Assembly: GCA_017428495.1 (NCBI GenBank)
Contig: JAFRQS010000031.1
Location: 1 to 64,000 of the forward strand
DNA: 64,000 nucleotides
From: Bacilli bacterium
GTDB lineage: Bacteria > Bacillota_I > Bacilli_A > RF39 > UBA660
Reading direction: 5' to 3'
The notes beneath the pieces were generated by a model. That model made no database searches. It was given only the letters and a program-made list of their open reading frames with translations, and was not told the origin of the DNA. Shown piece after piece: positions 19,940 through 28,367 of this stretch. Position numbers and translations under genes: made by a program. Numbering within the stretch: the stretch's first letter is position 1; the number at the start of each line of letters is the position of its first letter.

Positions 19940-20078
19940 GAGTAACTCTATCTGATACTTCTGCTTTTTTAGCGTTGTTAAATCTGTCTAAAGTACCTAC
20001 TAAATATCCAGTAATTCTTCTTATTCTATCAAATTTAACTCCTTCTCCAACCATTTTAACTTTCTTTTCCTTATCCAT
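19926..20078 (-). CDS. small protein resembling a detached NrdD C-terminal segment
   Basis: 50 residues from MDKEKKVKMVGEGVK. The stretch RIRRITGYLVGTLDRFNNAKKAEVSDRVTH resembles the segment that in many NrdD proteins follows the C-terminal zinc site (pattern RVTGYxxPxxxWNxGKxxEFxxR). Here NrdD itself stops right after its zinc site, and this segment follows as its own gene, 15 bases on, with an AAAGGAGAATAATT ribosome site. It is squeezed between nrdD and nrdG with a 14-base overlap into nrdG, so it is surely co-translated. Role inferred: accessory to NrdD activation or stability. Confidence 0.75.
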   Translation of the reverse strand: MDKEKKVKMVGEGVKFDRIRRITGYLVGTLDRFNNAKKAEVSDRVTHGTN

Positions 20079-20092
20079 AATTATTCTCCTTT

Positions 20093-22366
20093 CTAACATC
20101 CACAACAATCATATGAATTAACTTTTTCCATTGGGACACCTTCGCCCTCTTTACGTCCACATCTTGGACAAACATCTTTTATTACCCCTACATATCCACA
20201 TACTGGATCTCTATCTACAGGGTGATTAATTGCACCATAACCAACATCGTTATCATGCATTATTCTAACAACTTTTTCAAACGCATCAACATTATTTACT
20301 GTATCACCATCTAGTTCTACATAAGAAATATGTCCTGCATTTGTATACTTATGATATTTTCCTTCAACTTCCATTTTATGCTTAGCAGTTGTCTTATAAT
20401 AAACTGGTACATGGAAGGAATTTGTATAATAATCTCTATCTGTAATTCCTTTTAATTTACCATATATAGATCTATCTATAGCAACAAATCTACCTGATAA
20501 TCCTTCAGCAGGAGTTGCTAAACATGTAAAGTTTAAATTATATTCATTTGTATATTCATCACATTTTTCTCTCATATGTTTTACTATTTCAAGACCTAGT
20601 TTTTGAGCTTTTTCACTTTCACCATGATGCTCTCCAATTAATGCTTTTAATGTTTCAGCAAGACCTATAAAACCTATTGATAATGTTCCATGCTTTAATA
20701 CTGTTCTAATCTTGCTTCCTGGTTCTAATTTTTCACTATTTATCCATACATGAGATCCTAATAAGAATTTAAAATTAGATACAGATTTAGAACATTGACA
20801 TTCAAACCTTTGAAGTAATTGTCCTTTTACTAAATCCATAGTTTCATCTAATTCTTTATAAAAACCTTTCATATCTGCTTTTTCTCTTTCGCCTAGTGCA
20901 ATACCATACTTAATACCTATTCTTGGCAAATTAACTGAAGTAAAACTTAAATTACCTCTTCCTGGTGTAACAGAAGGACCACATACGTTTGCTAATACTC
21001 TTGTTCTACAACCCATATATCCTACTTCAGTATTATAATCACCTGCTACATAGAATGGCTTATTAAAACTTGAATCTAAGAAAGAAAAGTTAGGAAACAA
21101 TCTTTTAGCAGATACTTTACATGCTAATCTAAACAAATCATAACTTGGATCTTCCTTATTATAATTAATTCCTTCTTTTACTTTAAATATTGATATAGGG
21201 AATATTGGAGTTTCTCCATGACCTAATCCCTCATCAGTTGCAAGTAAATAATTTTTAATTACCATTCTTCCTTCAGGTGAAGTATCAGTCCCAAAATTAA
21301 CTGAACTAAATGGTACTTGTGCACCTGCTCTACTATGCATAGTATTTAAATTATGTATAAATGCTTCCATTGCTTGAAATGTTGCTCTATCTGTCTTTCT
21401 TATTGCATTATCATATCCATATTTAAATAATTCATTTACTCTCTCACTCTTAGAAGTAATATCTTTAAATATATCAAAATCAAATTCTATACTATTTAAT
21501 TTATCAATATTTTCTATAACTTTATCAAAATTAATAAATCCATCAAAACCTTCAATTTTTAATAATTCACTTAATTCTTGTTTAAATTCCTTTTTAAAAG
21601 TTTTAAGTACTCCTGGTGCCATATAATAATCAAATGCTGGAATACTTTGACCACCATGCTGTTCATTTTGATTAGATTGAATTGCAATAGCAGCAAGTGC
21701 AGAATAAGATGCTATTGAATTTGGTGTTCTTAAATATCCATGTCCAGTTGAAAATCCATTTTTAAATAACTTATTTAAATCAATTTGTGTACATGTAGTA
21801 GTACCCATTGCCCAAAAATCTAAATCATGAATATGAATTGCACCTTCATCATGTGCTCTTGCATATTTATTATCCATTAAATATGCTTTAGCAAATTCCT
21901 TTGATACAGTAGATCCAAAATGAAGCATAGTTCCCATTGGACCATCACCATCTACATTTGCATTTTCTCTTTTTGCATTTTCTTCAGCAGCACTCTTAAG
22001 ACCTAGAGATTCAATAGCTTTAACAAATTTATGCTGTTGTTTTACAACAAATGCCTCTCTTGAAGCTGTTCTTCTTTCTCTATAATTTTTATAAGAATTA
22101 TAAACATCTTCATGTTTCATCTTCTTTAATGTTTCTTCTATAATATCTTGGATATCTTCAACTCCAATAGTTTTTCTATCTTTATATTCCTTTTCAATAT
22201 GACTAAGAACTTTTTCTTTTACACTATTTACTATCTTCTCATCATAATCATCATAAACACTATCAAAGCCCTTTTTAATTGCAAGAGCAATTTTAGTATC
22301 ATTAAAATTAACTCTTTGTCCACTTCTTTTTACAACAATTATGTCATTAAAAATATTTTTTTCCAT
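20093..22366 (-). CDS. nrdD: anaerobic ribonucleoside-triphosphate reductase (class III)
   Basis: 757 residues. Reduces NTPs to dNTPs with a glycyl radical. An N-terminal ATP-cone (VVKRSGQRVNFNDTKIALAIKKGFDSV) gives allosteric control. The catalytic barrel contains HDLDFWAMGTTTCTQIDL and RVLANVCGPSVTPGRGNLSFTSVNLPRIG. The glycyl radical site is in DRDPVCGYVGVIKD, and the zinc site uses the CPRC and CCGC pairs at the extreme C-terminus. Followed by the small tail-like gene and nrdG in one operon. I see no clear NrdR box in the ~180 bases upstream. Confidence 0.95.
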   Translation of the reverse strand: MEKNIFNDIIVVKRSGQRVNFNDTKIALAIKKGFDSVYDDYDEKIVNSVKEKVLSHIEKEYKDRKTIGVEDIQDIIEETLKKMKHEDVYNSYKNYRERRTASREAFVVKQQHKFVKAIESLGLKSAAEENAKRENANVDGDGPMGTMLHFGSTVSKEFAKAYLMDNKYARAHDEGAIHIHDLDFWAMGTTTCTQIDLNKLFKNGFSTGHGYLRTPNSIASYSALAAIAIQSNQNEQHGGQSIPAFDYYMAPGVLKTFKKEFKQELSELLKIEGFDGFINFDKVIENIDKLNSIEFDFDIFKDITSKSERVNELFKYGYDNAIRKTDRATFQAMEAFIHNLNTMHSRAGAQVPFSSVNFGTDTSPEGRMVIKNYLLATDEGLGHGETPIFPISIFKVKEGINYNKEDPSYDLFRLACKVSAKRLFPNFSFLDSSFNKPFYVAGDYNTEVGYMGCRTRVLANVCGPSVTPGRGNLSFTSVNLPRIGIKYGIALGEREKADMKGFYKELDETMDLVKGQLLQRFECQCSKSVSNFKFLLGSHVWINSEKLEPGSKIRTVLKHGTLSIGFIGLAETLKALIGEHHGESEKAQKLGLEIVKHMREKCDEYTNEYNLNFTCLATPAEGLSGRFVAIDRSIYGKLKGITDRDYYTNSFHVPVYYKTTAKHKMEVEGKYHKYTNAGHISYVELDGDTVNNVDAFEKVVRIMHDNDVGYGAINHPVDRDPVCGYVGVIKDVCPRCGRKEGEGVPMEKVNSYDCCGC

Positions 22367-22525
22367 TGTATACTCCCTCCATTATCAATGCAATAACATT
22401 GTATAACATTTTATTATTTTTGTATATGTTTTTTCTAAAACTTTTTTGAATTTTCCAAAACTTTACATTTTTTATTTTTTTATTTTTTTAAGTAAAAAAA
22501 CATTTATATATATTAAACAATAAAA

Positions 22526-22546
22526 AAACAAGTTTTAAACTTGTTT
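22526..22546 (-). terminator. terminator after the 262-residue gene
   Basis: AAACAAGTTT (22526-22535) pairs with AAACTTGTTT (22537-22546); a T run follows on the minus strand. Confidence 0.75.
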
Positions 22547-23334
22547 CACATTTCAATACTCTTATTAGTACTCTTTAAATTAATGTATTCCTTTATTGGT
22601 ATTTCAATTAATTCATATTTATCTTTTAATGTTCGAAATTCATTATCATTATCGGAATAATATTTTATAAATTTCCTCATAGTATCCTGTACAGCATATC
22701 TATCATCATTAATACCTATAGTATTACAATATTCAGCCATCAAATCTTCTGATGGTATATTAGCCATAAAATAATTAATTATTTCCCTTTTATCATCAAT
22801 CATTTCACCAGTTTCACTATTTTTTAACATAACAACATTTATATCTTCAGGCGCTATTTTATCTTCTACCCAACAATTATGAAGATCTGGATGATTATAT
22901 TTAACATTTGAAACATTATCCACGCTTAAATATACACCTTCACCCCAATAATCTTCAAACGTTGGGTATCTTCTCATATTTTTAATTTGATTTAACATAT
23001 CTAATGCTTCTTCTCTACCTTTTTCTAACTCATCAATGCTTCTTGAAAATAAACTAAATTTTTTATTTTGTTTTTTTGCTATTAATTTATCATAATATCT
23101 AACACTTTCTTCTGCAGTTTTCAAACATTCATAACCTTTTTCACCACTATTATTTTCATAAAACCATTTCATAGTAAAAAACATTAACACAGCAGATATT
23201 TTACCTTTTGATAAGAATACTACTTGCTTTTTATCATTTACGCTTTGACTACGCTCACCTATTTTAGGAATTAAACCCAATTCACTAATATCATTTAAAT
23301 ACTCATACTTTGTAGTATGATAGTATTTCTCCAT
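22546..23334 (-). CDS. uncharacterised protein, possibly ADP-ribosyltransferase-like fold
   Basis: 262 residues without signal or membrane helix. The N-terminus YYHTTKYEYLNDISELGLIPK followed by VVFLSKGK resembles the HxT...I...GL.P...V(Y/F)LS pattern found at the start of ART-fold proteins such as RNA 2'-phosphotransferases and DarT-like or DUF4433 enzymes. The later GEGVYLSVDNV could be a further strand of that fold. This is a pattern resemblance only; the rest is not recognised. It sits 11 bases downstream of the broken glutathione peroxidase gene. Confidence 0.55.
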   Translation of the reverse strand: MEKYYHTTKYEYLNDISELGLIPKIGERSQSVNDKKQVVFLSKGKISAVLMFFTMKWFYENNSGEKGYECLKTAEESVRYYDKLIAKKQNKKFSLFSRSIDELEKGREEALDMLNQIKNMRRYPTFEDYWGEGVYLSVDNVSNVKYNHPDLHNCWVEDKIAPEDINVVMLKNSETGEMIDDKREIINYFMANIPSEDLMAEYCNTIGINDDRYAVQDTMRKFIKYYSDNDNEFRTLKDKYELIEIPIKEYINLKSTNKSIEM

Positions 23335-23345
23335 AAAATCATCCT

Positions 23346-23888
23346 CTATTTAATTAATTCTTTAATTTTATCTTCCATATCTTCTGGCTTATATGTTGGT
23401 GAATATCTTCCAACCACATTACCATCTCTATCAACTAAGAATTTAGTAAAATTCCATTTAATATCTTTTTCATCTTTAGCTGTTTTGCTTATCTTTTCAA
23501 TTGCCTTCATAGCCATTTTATTTTTTAATCCTTCAATAGTATCAACAGATATTTTATTTTTTAAAAACGTATATAATGGTAATTCATTTTCACCATTAAC
23601 ATCAACCTTAGAATATTGATCAAATGATGTATTATATTTTAATGCACAAAATTCATGAATTTCATCATCCGTACCAGGTGCTTGATTCCCAAATTGATTA
23701 CATGGAAAATCTAATATCTCTAATCCTTTATCATGATATTCCTTATACAATTTTTCTAATCCCTAATATTGAGGTGTAAAACCACAACCTGTAGCTGTGT
23801 TTACAATTATTAACACTTTTCCTTTAAACTCACTCAATGACACTTTGTCATTATTTCTATTTTTTACCTTATAATCATATATAGACAT
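23346..23888 (-). pseudogene. glutathione peroxidase interrupted by one in-frame amber codon
   Basis: A complete 180-codon frame of the GPx/BtuE family except for TAG at codon 42 (23763-23765). Before it: [18 protein letters not shown] and [17 protein letters not shown] with the peroxidatic Cys35 encoded by TGT. After it: GLEKLYKEYHDKGLEILDFP, CNQFGNQAPG, and WNFTKFLVDRDG, all in the same frame with conserved active-site residues. The usual residue at codon 42 is Glu or Lys, one base from TAG. No other damage is seen, so the lesion is recent, a sequencing error, or read through. A fragment starting at Met (23750) could still be translated but would lack the catalytic Cys. Confidence 0.85.
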
Positions 23889-23932
23889 ATAATCACCAAC
23901 TTTCTTTTAATATTATAACACATAAAATATAA

Positions 23933-24820
23933 TTAATGATGATGCGAATGTTTATACCTATTATTGTCAAAATGTATAGTACATTCTTTATCATTACAAC
24001 CTTCTTCCTCGGTTTCTAATATTGCATGACATATATTATGTTCTTCCAATTCTTCTCTTATTTTTTTCTTTACGTCTGCTATATTTTTAGATTTAGATAC
24101 TATATGCATAGTTGCATAATTATTATATCCATCAATACTCCAAATATGAATGTGATGTATATCTTCTACACCTTTTATTTCTAATAAATGTATTTTCAAT
24201 TTTTCTATATCTATATCATTTGGAGTTTTTTCTAAAAATAAATCTAATACTTTTTTTAAATTATTTAATGAATTAAATAATATAAACAACGCTACACAAA
24301 TACTCATAACAGAATCTAATATTATAATATTAGTAAAATGCATTACTATTGCACCAATCAATACTACTGCCCATCCTAGTACATCTTCAAGCATATGTAA
24401 ATTAACTGACTTTTGATTAATTGAATCTCCATCTTTTGTAACATAAGCAGCTATAAAATTTAATATTACACCAACAATTGCAAATATAATCATTCCACTA
24501 TAATTCACTTCAACTGGAGTAATTAACCTTTTTATAGCACTTATTATTACTAAAATAGAACCAACCAATAAAATTGTTGTAGTTATTACCCCACCTAATA
24601 CAGAATATCTAACATAACCATAAGTATACTTATTGTCAGCATGTTTCATACTTTTTCTTTCCATAAAATAAGAAATACCAATCGATATTGCATCTCCTAA
24701 ATCATGAATTGAATCAGATAAAATTGCAACCGAATTAGTGAACAATCCACCAAAAAATTCAAATATAGAAAATAATAGATTTAATAAAAATGCAATTAAA
24801 ATATTTTTTTCGGTTTTCAT
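23933..24820 (-). CDS. cation diffusion facilitator metal transporter
   Basis: 295 residues. CDF/CzcD-type divalent metal/proton antiporter in the plasma membrane: six helices, with the zinc-site motif SDSIHDLGDAISIG in helix 2 (DxxHD) and NLHMLEDVLGW in helix 5 (HxxxD), a cytoplasmic C-terminal domain with DIHHIHIWSIDGYN, and a His-rich end (KHSHHH). Exports Zn or related metals. Translation starts inside the stop of a 32-codon frame (ATGA), with AAGGAGTTGATATTAA as ribosome site. Confidence 0.9.
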   Translation of the reverse strand: MKTEKNILIAFLLNLLFSIFEFFGGLFTNSVAILSDSIHDLGDAISIGISYFMERKSMKHADNKYTYGYVRYSVLGGVITTTILLVGSILVIISAIKRLITPVEVNYSGMIIFAIVGVILNFIAAYVTKDGDSINQKSVNLHMLEDVLGWAVVLIGAIVMHFTNIIILDSVMSICVALFILFNSLNNLKKVLDLFLEKTPNDIDIEKLKIHLLEIKGVEDIHHIHIWSIDGYNNYATMHIVSKSKNIADVKKKIREELEEHNICHAILETEEEGCNDKECTIHFDNNRYKHSHHH

Positions 24821-24915
24821 TTAATATCAACTCCTTCTGCTACATCATTAACATCATCTAAACGATATTGTCTTAAAATTAATCTTTCTGTTCCAATTAT
24901 TACTTTATCATCCAT
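24817..24915 (-). pseudogene. short N-terminal remnant of a GNAT acetyltransferase, coupled to the CDF gene
   Basis: 32 codons: MDDKVIIGTERLILRQYRLDDVNDVAEGVDIK. TERLILRQYRLDDVNDV is the standard N-terminus of RimJ/RimL-like GNAT enzymes, cut off after one helix. Its stop overlaps the CDF start (ATGA). It is probably a deletion scar; it may now serve as a translated leader. It lies at the outer edge of the secA cassette array. Confidence 0.6.
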
Positions 24916-25041
24916 AAGTATTAACTCCCAATAATATTATATCATGAATTTTTATAGCATTTGTAAAGAACTAAAATGACATGGATCACTTTACTTGTAA
25001 TTCCTTATAAATAAAGGCTTTGTTTATCTTGAAATATTGGT

Positions 25042-25340
25042 TACATACGTTTTATATGCGTATGTAAAACGTATGTAGAGGCTATTTTTGAAGAAAAATT
25101 ACAAATTTTTAGAAAAATAAAAAGCCCACAGTTCCTTTATTTATGGGCTTTTGTGAGCTATTTGCCACAACATTGCTTATATTTTTTACCACTCCCACAT
25201 AGGCATGTGAATTGGGGGTTTTGGAGATATTGTAACTGCCCAATTTGGCTTAAATTCGCACTTTGTAGCACTTGGCAGCACTCTAGATCACTCGGCTAAC
25301 CTACTAAAACTTATCTAAAAACTTATCAAAATTTAGTAGT
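25042..25340. repeat. secA-tail junction 1 (outermost, oldest?)
   Basis: Orphan SecA tail at 25158-25202 (minus strand: L-C-G-S-G-K-K-Y-K-Q-C-C-G-K-stop; the Pro codon has become Leu), followed on the minus strand by a terminator (GCTCACAAAAGCCC ... GGGCTTTTT). Left arm 25042-25078: one inverted and two direct copies of a CGTATGTAAA-type repeat, a family with no partner elsewhere in the window. Right arm 25309-25330: two direct copies of ACTTATC(T/A)AAAA, the family found again at the far end of the neighbouring cassette. The 25-kb side holds no gene between 24916 and 25366. Confidence 0.8.
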
Positions 25341-25366
25341 TGTAATTTTTTGCAATTTTTAAGTAA

Positions 25367-26449
25367 TTATAATTTATCTATTTTTTCTATAAATTCATTT
25401 GAAAATTTATACCACTTAAATATTGCTTTCTTTCTCTCCATATATTTTTCTAATTCTTCATCCGTATAATTTGGATTATTGTCTTTAAATCTACTTATAG
25501 TTCTACTATAGCAAGTGTCAATGCAAGTTCTAATTATAATTATTTTCCCTTTTAAAAGATTTATATCTTTAAGGCAATGAAACTGTGCACAATCAATAAC
25601 AATTGTTTTATTATATTTTTTACAATAATCTAATATCTCAAAATATATTAAATCAAAATCATCCCCACAATTAGGTAACTCCTTATATTTGCTTCTAAGA
25701 TGTTCTCCTAATTCTTTATTTATACCACTACTATTTTCAAATCTATGTTCAGATAAAATTTCATCAGTATCAACAATCAAGTATTCATCACTATTAAAAT
25801 GTTTACTTGCATAAGTGGATTTACCTGATCCACTCTGACCTGTTAAGTTAATAATTTTATCATTTGTTAATTCCTTAATATAAGGTTCTTTATCTACATA
25901 TAAACTAATATCAATTGAACTTTGAATTTCTTTTAAAATATTATAAATTTCTTGAGTGCTTTCATAAGCTAAATTATTGCCACCAGCATAATTTACAAAT
26001 TCTTCTAATATTTCATTTACATTATCTAAATTTACTCTATCTTTAATTATATATTTAGATATTTCTATTCTGTTTTTCCATATTAATGTTAATAGGCACT
26101 GTGCAATTATTTTATTTGATAAAGTGCTTTTTTTGTATAATTCTAAAACCACATCATCAGTTACTTTTCTTGGATTAGTAACAATAATCTTATTCGATCT
26201 ATAAATACCTTTTTCATCATCTACTTTTATAACCTCTGCATCATCAGGAATTATTACATCATAGATAGTATCTCCCCTATGTAACCATCTTAATATTTTA
26301 TCCTCAGTACCAAAATTAAATCCACCCATTTCTTCTGCTTCTAAACTGTTGGGATTCCAATTATTAGCAATATTGACTTCATCAATTTTATATTCAAAAC
26401 CACCAGCATTTGATTTTAATCCATCCATTACCCTGACATACTTAGTCAT
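25367..26449 (-). CDS. cassette 1: P-loop kinase-like protein with N-terminal DUF
   Basis: About 360 residues. The N-terminal ~110 residues (VRVMDGLKSNAGGFEYKIDEVN, GGFNFGTEDKILRWLHRGDTIYDVIIPDD) form a domain I have seen only as an uncharacterised module (DUF7666-like). The C-terminal ~170 residues are a P-loop kinase/phosphatase-like domain: Walker A LTGQSGSGKSTYASKHF, then LIVDTDEIL, a lid rich in Arg and KDINLLKGKIIIIRTC. The start follows GGGGAGTGATATT. It is alone in its cassette; a toxin-inactivating or nucleotide/RNA kinase role is speculation. Confidence 0.7.
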   Translation of the reverse strand: MTKYVRVMDGLKSNAGGFEYKIDEVNIANNWNPNSLEAEEMGGFNFGTEDKILRWLHRGDTIYDVIIPDDAEVIKVDDEKGIYRSNKIIVTNPRKVTDDVVLELYKKSTLSNKIIAQCLLTLIWKNRIEISKYIIKDRVNLDNVNEILEEFVNYAGGNNLAYESTQEIYNILKEIQSSIDISLYVDKEPYIKELTNDKIINLTGQSGSGKSTYASKHFNSDEYLIVDTDEILSEHRFENSSGINKELGEHLRSKYKELPNCGDDFDLIYFEILDYCKKYNKTIVIDCAQFHCLKDINLLKGKIIIIRTCIDTCYSRTISRFKDNNPNYTDEELEKYMERKKAIFKWYKFSNEFIEKIDKL

Positions 26450-26560
26450 AATATCACTCCCCATGTCAATTATACCATAAAATGTCCACTGTCATTGTGG
26501 AATGTGACACTTTGCTATTATTTCCTTATAAATCAAGAAATTGCGAACATAAATTTGATT

Positions 26561-26828
26561 TTAGATAAGCAAAAAAACCTATCTAAATACTTATCTAATG
26601 ATATTTGATATAATTTTGGGTATGAAAAAAGCCTTATTTTATAAGGCTTTAATTAACGCCCACAGCAATTTTTGTATTTCTTACCACTGCCACATGGGCT
26701 AATCATTGTGCCTTTACTGTTTCCCTTGACTCGTTAAAAGTCCTTTTTTTCTTGCTAATAAGCTTTACTGCTTCCCTCCAGTTCCCTCGGCATTGTCATC
26801 AAACTGTATCTAAAACTGTATCTAAAAA
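26561..26828. repeat. secA-tail junction 2
   Basis: Orphan SecA tail 26653-26697 (minus strand P-C-G-S-G-K-K-Y-K-N-C-C-G-R-stop) with terminator AAAGCCTTATAAAATAAGGC plus T run. Left arm 26561-26598: inverted TTAGATAAG then direct CTATCTAAATACTTATCTAA, matching the ACTTATCTAA family at junction 1 and so closing cassette 1. Right arm 26802-26828: two 12-bp direct copies of ACTGTATCTAAA. No gene in 26465-26907. Confidence 0.8.
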
Positions 26829-26907
26829 CTTATTTGAATGCGTTTATGAAATCCAAAAAATGTTATAAAAAAGACATAGTTTTGTTTAAAACCATGACCA
26901 TAAACTA

Positions 26908-27376
26908 TTATTTTCTTATACCTAATATAAGTCCTTTACCTTTTTCAGATTCTGCTAAACATGCTGGTTCATTAGGATATATTCTGTAGCATGTATCTTT
27001 TCCTAAAAATTTTTTAGAATAGTCAAAACTACTTCTATGAAAACAATGTGAAAAACTGTTATCACTACTAAATGATTCTATTCCATATCAACTATAATCT
27101 TTGATTACTCCAATCTCACTATTTTGCATTTTTTCATAATTTTCTAATTTATTAAATAGTGTTGGGGTATGTAGCATAGATCCTAAATGACGTGTATGTG
27201 CTTTCTGATCTTCATCTAGTATTTCATCAGAATTAAGAACATATATACTTGTTCCATCTGTTAATAAAATTCTATTATCATCTTTTTTTCTCTTCTTCCA
27301 AATAAAGTCTTAACTCTTTTAATTTATTGTTATTTAAGTACTCTATTACTTTGTTATAAGATTCATAATCAATCAT
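26908..27376 (-). pseudogene. cassette 2: decayed gene with frameshift and internal TGA
   Basis: Reading from ATG at 27376: MIDYESYNKVIEYLNNNKLKELRLYLEEEKK, then a frameshift in a run of seven A, continuing DDNRILLTDGTSIYVLNSDE ... HTRHLGSMLHTPTLFNKLENYEKM, an in-frame TGA (27088-27090) and YGIESFSSDNSFSHCFHRSS ... YRIYPNEPACLAESEKGKGL to a stop at 26908. TGA is a stop in this genome (see prfB), so this is a genuine pseudogene. I recognise no family. Confidence 0.7.
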
Positions 27377-27431
27377 ATAGAGCTACCTTATGTCCTTATA
27401 ATATATACAATACCTTTATTTATTTCAACAA

Positions 27432-27833
27432 CTATCTTTTTAACTCTCTTGTCTTAATTTTTTCTTTCACTCTATTAGCAAGATAAATTCTTGATGTTGT
27501 TTCAAAATCACGCTGAAATGAATATTTTAATGATTCTGATTTCTCAAACTGTTCTTTAATAGTTTCCGTACTAATATGATTATCAATAAATTCAATATTA
27601 CTATTCTTCAATAATTCTATTAATTCATCATATATAAAGTATCTCATATCATGATGATATTGACTATTTTGATTTCCATAATTAATATACCAACCAAATA
27701 AATGATACAGATTTAAATCACGTACAAAACCAGTGTATTCAATAACAAGTATTCCTTCTTCATCTAATTTTTCATACTCTCCTAATATCATACTGTATAT
27801 TTCTTTTGTTTTTGCTAAATATGAATAATCCAT
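27432..27833 (-). CDS. cassette 2: uncharacterised 133-residue protein
   Basis: Begins MDYSYLAKTKEIYSMILGEYEKL and ends KEKIKTRELKR; acidic, aromatic-rich, no membrane helix or signal. No family recognised. The ATG at 27833 is preferred over a GTG three codons earlier because AAAGG lies at a workable distance only for the ATG. It is upstream of the decayed gene on the same strand, so the two once formed one operon, possibly a pair. Confidence 0.55.
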   Translation of the reverse strand: MDYSYLAKTKEIYSMILGEYEKLDEEGILVIEYTGFVRDLNLYHLFGWYINYGNQNSQYHHDMRYFIYDELIELLKNSNIEFIDNHISTETIKEQFEKSESLKYSFQRDFETTSRIYLANRVKEKIKTRELKR

Positions 27834-28054
27834 AATATCCACAGCCTTTCAATAACACTATAATAGCACAAACAATTTAATACACAAAATATTTTATAAT
27901 TGTTTCGCTTTTTAAAAGTCCATAGCTTTATACAGCAGGTATTTTAATACTTTATTTTAAGAATGCACATTATCATCGGGACAGTGGTAATTTTTTTTAT
28001 TAAATGCCCATAAAATAAGAGGGTCAATTACGAAAAAACCGTAAAATATTGAAG

Positions 28055-28330
28055 TTAGATACAGTTTAGATACAGTTTATCCGTAAAAAAATTGTATCTA
28101 AATTTGTATCTAATTATAAAATATTGAAGTTTTCTAATTTAAAGAAAAACTCGCAATCCCTTTATTTTATGGGCTTTGCGAGCTATTTGCCACAACATTG
28201 CTTATATTTTTTACCACTGCCACATGGTGTAGAATCTGCAATTTTTCTGCAATTTCTACATTTTTTTGCCCTTTTTTGCCTTTGGAAGCGTCCGAGAGCA
28301 CTCGGGAATCCTAGTAGAAGGTATCTAAAA
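28055..28330. repeat. secA-tail junction 3
   Basis: Orphan tail 28183-28227 (P-C-G-S-G-K-K-Y-K-Q-C-C-G-K-stop), terminator with CTCGCAA/TTGCGAG arms and T run. Left arm 28055-28113: two inverted copies of AGATACAGTTT plus two direct TTGTATCTAA copies, matching junction 2 and closing cassette 2. Right arm 28318-28330: AAGGTATCTAAAA, preceded by the block GCGTCCGAGAGCACTCGGGA (28288-28307) that also precedes the right arms of junctions 5 and 7. Confidence 0.85.
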
Positions 28331-28367
28331 TTCAAAAATTGGCTTTTTTCCAGAAAAATTAGTACGA

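Noticed and set aside
22367-22545. NrdR box or riboswitch upstream of nrdD.
   Set aside because: No paired motif resembling the NrdR consensus and no conserved riboswitch core could be found; only A/T-rich sequence and the neighbouring terminator are visible.
23346-23888. Selenocysteine recoding in the glutathione peroxidase gene.
   Set aside because: The peroxidatic residue is TGT (Cys), the stop is TAG rather than TGA, and it lies seven codons away from the active site.
26908-27376. TGA read as tryptophan (mycoplasma-type code) to explain in-frame TGA.
   Set aside because: prfB is intact and uses TGA for its frameshift, several genes stop at TGA, and this gene also has a frameshift. Decay is simpler.
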